A stretch of DNA of 64,000 nt, taken from Alteromonas gracilis. Its GTDB lineage: Bacteria; Pseudomonadota; Gammaproteobacteria; Enterobacterales; Alteromonadaceae. The notes under the pieces were generated by a model. It worked only from the letters and a program-made list of their open reading frames with translations, was not told the DNA's origin and did not search any database. Shown one piece after another: positions 61,940 to 64,000 of the stretch (positions are counted from its first letter, which is position 1; every line of letters starts with the position of its first letter). Where the stretch lies: positions 372,001 through 436,000 of the forward strand of contig NZ_PVNO01000031.1 in the NCBI RefSeq assembly GCF_002993325.1. The letters are read 5' to 3'. Position numbers and translations under genes: made by a program.

Positions 61940-63318
61940 TGACAGTTGAAACAGTAAAGCAATTAGATATAAATCCCGCCATCGCAAAGGCGCTAGACTC
62001 ACAAGGTATACACCAGCTCTCTCCCATACAGTCGCAGTCACTCCCAGAGGCATTGCAGGGTAAAGATGTTATCGGTCAGGCCCAGACCGGCAGTGGCAAA
62101 ACGCTGTGCTTCGTGATCCCCGCGTTGCAGCAGATAGAAGTGAATGACTTCACCACACAAGCAATTATGCTTTGCCCTACGCGAGAACTGGCTGAACAAG
62201 TCGCGCAACAGTGCCGTACTGCGGCAAAAGATATCGGTAACATCAAGGTGACCACCTTGTGTGGTGGTCAGCCGATGGGGCCGCAAATTCAATCGCTTAA
62301 ACATAGCCCGCATATCATTGTAGGCACGCCAGGCCGCGTAATGGATCACGTTGAGAAACGCCGCATTGATTTACGTAATGTAAAATTGCGGGTTCTTGAT
62401 GAGGCGGACCGCATGTTAGACATGGGGTTTGAAGATGACCTGCGGGTTATTTTTGGTCAAACGCCAAAGCAGGTACAAACTCTGTTGTTCTCTGCCACCT
62501 TCACCGAACAAATTGAGCGTGTGGCTAAGCAGTACCTGCATAATCCGGTAACTTGCAAAGTAGAATCTCAAGAGAATAAGCCTGCAATAACTCAGCTGGG
62601 CTATAACGTATTACCTCACACGCGCACGCAGGCACTTAAAGCGGTGTTGACGGAATATCAGCCTAAAAATGCCATTGTTTTCTGTAACCGTAAAACTCAG
62701 GTCAATGACGTTGTAGATGAATTAATTGAAGACGGTTTTAGTGCGAAAGGGCTTCAGGGGGATATGGAGCAGCATCAAAGAACCTCTGTGTTGATGCAGT
62801 TTGCTAGCGACTCATTGCAAGTGCTTGTTGCTACGGATGTAGCAGCCCGTGGATTAGATATAGACGATGTTGCCTGTGTTATAAACTACACCGTGAGCGA
62901 AGAGCCTGAAACCCATATTCACCGGATAGGACGCACAGCGCGAGCAGGTGCAAAAGGCATGGCTATCACTCTGGTAAGTGAAGAGGAAGAGCATTTTTTA
63001 AGAAAAATAGAAGTGCTACAGGAAAGCGACATTCCACTTAAAGGCGCGCAAAGTTTACGGTTCCATAAAAACAAAATTACTCAGCCTGAGTTCACCTGTA
63101 TTTCATTAAGTGCAGGTAAAAAAGAAAAACTTCGTCCTGGTGATTTAGTTGGGGCGCTGACCAAAGATGCGGGGATTCCTGGCGATGACCTAGGCAAAAT
63201 CGCAGTTCAAAACAGTATGAGTTTTGTCGCTGTAAAAGCGCGTAGCGTGAAAAAAGCCATGACGCAGTTTCGAGAGGGTAAAATTAAAGGGAAGCGTATT
63301 AGAGCTAAAAAGCTTTAA
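61939..63318 (+). CDS. dbpA: ATP-dependent RNA helicase DbpA
   Basis: DEAD-box helicase of 459 residues acting in large-subunit ribosome assembly through 23S rRNA hairpin 92. Motifs in order are Q motif (SPIQSQSLP), motif I AQTGSGKT, Ia PTRELAEQV, II DEAD, III SAT, V ATDVAARGLDI, VI HRIGRTARAG. The C-terminal RNA-binding domain (KKEKLRPGDLVGAL and ending KIKGKRIRAKKL) identifies DbpA. ATG at 61939 overlaps the stop of the preceding gene by one base; TTG at 61924 is the alternative. Confidence 0.96.
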   Translation: MTVETVKQLDINPAIAKALDSQGIHQLSPIQSQSLPEALQGKDVIGQAQTGSGKTLCFVIPALQQIEVNDFTTQAIMLCPTRELAEQVAQQCRTAAKDIGNIKVTTLCGGQPMGPQIQSLKHSPHIIVGTPGRVMDHVEKRRIDLRNVKLRVLDEADRMLDMGFEDDLRVIFGQTPKQVQTLLFSATFTEQIERVAKQYLHNPVTCKVESQENKPAITQLGYNVLPHTRTQALKAVLTEYQPKNAIVFCNRKTQVNDVVDELIEDGFSAKGLQGDMEQHQRTSVLMQFASDSLQVLVATDVAARGLDIDDVACVINYTVSEEPETHIHRIGRTARAGAKGMAITLVSEEEEHFLRKIEVLQESDIPLKGAQSLRFHKNKITQPEFTCISLSAGKKEKLRPGDLVGALTKDAGIPGDDLGKIAVQNSMSFVAVKARSVKKAMTQFREGKIKGKRIRAKKL

Positions 63319-63351
63319 ACAAACCATAGCGTTAAACTAAAAGAGCGTAGC

Positions 63352-63750
63352 GTGATAGCTGAAACCGACTTAAGCGTGTTACTTAAAAACTTAAATCCCG
63401 TGGCGAGTAGTGAAAATTATGTTTTCACTACACTGCCTGCCGACAAGTTATCAAGCACGCTTGTCTCGGTGGCTAAAGGTATGTTTCAGGAACGGGAGGG
63501 CACAACGCTCATCCTGCCAGTGACTGCGGCCAAGCAAGCTAATCTGCAATTTGAAGGCTACTACCGCTGTATAACGTGTGAAGTGCATTCAAGTTTGGAT
63601 GCGGTAGGCATGACCGCAGCTATGTCCACCGCACTGGGTAATGCAGGAATTAGCGCAAACGTGGTGGCCGCGTACTACCATGACCATATTTTTGTGCCAG
63701 CTGAAAAAGTCGATGTGGCGCTAGACGTTTTAACGTCGTTGTCTAACTAA
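63352..63750 (+). CDS. ACT-domain protein (DUF2241-like)
   Basis: A small protein of 132 residues with a tandem ACT-like fold: DLSVLLKNLNPVASSENYVF at the N-terminus, then TTLILPVTAAKQANL, and a second unit YRCITCEVHSSLDAVGMTAAM with ISANVVAAYYHDHIFVP. It resembles the DUF2241/ACT_7 proteins that bind small ligands such as amino acids. The GTG start at 63352 has a weak ribosome binding site (AAGAG). It follows dbpA by 33 bases. The function is unknown. Confidence 0.85.
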   Translation: MIAETDLSVLLKNLNPVASSENYVFTTLPADKLSSTLVSVAKGMFQEREGTTLILPVTAAKQANLQFEGYYRCITCEVHSSLDAVGMTAAMSTALGNAGISANVVAAYYHDHIFVPAEKVDVALDVLTSLSN

Positions 63751-63752
63751 TC

Positions 63753-64000
63753 CTACCTTGTCTCTTTTCGTAAGAACGCGCTAGTAAGGCCCACCGTTAA
63801 ACAATATTGCGCGGCATAATACGTCGTCATAACCCAAAAGGCTGATAGTGGAAGCGGCGTTTTAAAAACCGACTGGGCGAGAATGGCATCTGAGGTCACA
63901 AAAAGCATAGCGCCAGTTATAATTAGTTTGGTTCGTGCTAGGCACACTGCGGCTAATCCCATTACCGTGATAACGCTAATATAGGCGACGACAGGGTAAA
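63753..64000 (-). CDS. YhhN/TMEM86-family membrane protein, 5' truncated
   Basis: The frame stays open to the right edge of the window, so the start lies outside; the ATG at 63962 is internal. The visible 81 or so residues include VVAYISVITVMGLAAV, TGAMLFVTSDAILAQ and FWVMTTYYAAQYCLTVGL, the C-terminal helices of YhhN/TMEM86 proteins, some of which are lysoplasmalogenases. At least three membrane helices are seen. It converges on the ACT-domain gene, with only two bases between the stop codons. Confidence 0.82.
   Translation of the reverse strand, partial: YPVVAYISVITVMGLAAVCLARTKLIITGAMLFVTSDAILAQSVFKTPLPLSAFWVMTTYYAAQYCLTVGLTSAFLRKETR

Overview
The window looks like chromosomal core DNA of an Alteromonas-like marine gammaproteobacterium. 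Supporting points are the rsd/nudC/hemE arrangement and the queG, nnr, tsaE, amidase, mutL, miaA, hfq, hflX, hflK, hflC order (both shared with E. coli), EfpL, DbpA, FolM and Zur, together with typical marine genes such as an amylosucrase, an OmpA with type-3 thrombospondin repeats, and a lipase with its foldase. The taxon is inferred from protein resemblance only. No rRNA, tRNA, CRISPR array, prophage or intact insertion sequence was seen.

Layout. 1-2.6 kb: the 3' part of an ECF sigma operon with a membrane partner and a beta-repeat (DUF4097-type) exported protein, then a lipoprotein. 2.7-8.4 kb: dnaB, an OmpA porin, a tightly overlapping zur-cheX-yjbQ unit, and rsd divergent from nudC. 8.7-21.8 kb: hemE, an unknown membrane protein, then queG divergent from the long nnr to hflC cluster (tRNA modification, mismatch repair, cell-wall amidase, Hfq, membrane protease regulators). 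22-29 kb: an AbgT-type transporter, hemH, a DUF4112 protein, and an operon of an acetolactate-synthase-like enzyme with an aldehyde dehydrogenase. 29-38 kb: DUF2237, ubiG, lipase and lipase chaperone, two glutathione transferases, a homocysteine-methyltransferase-like gene, and a ROK regulator divergent from a fructokinase, then efpL.

38.5-48.4 kb holds the four genes of the ligase-associated DNA damage response module (ATP-dependent ligase, MBL-fold exonuclease, Lhr-like helicase, PdeM phosphoesterase). It is split into two divergent pairs separated by a porin, a solute-binding-like protein and a DUF418 membrane protein. 48.5-64 kb: agmatine-to-putrescine genes (aguA, aguB), folM divergent from folE, a zinc-ribbon protein, an amylosucrase divergent from an MFS transporter, mscS, a glyoxalase-fold protein with an aldo/keto reductase, a lipocalin, then pyrC, a solute-binding-like protein and dbpA overlapping end to end, an ACT-domain protein and a truncated YhhN-type membrane protein.

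The structure least explained by genes is non-coding. There is a 265-bp imperfect palindromic element between efpL and the ligase, with a 100-bp second copy of its right part after dnaB. There is a triple repeat ending in a 17-bp stem after pdeM, three separate palindromes between the ROK regulator and fructokinase, and strong palindromes in the lipase leader and the pyrC promoter. Many genes appear to start at TTG or GTG.
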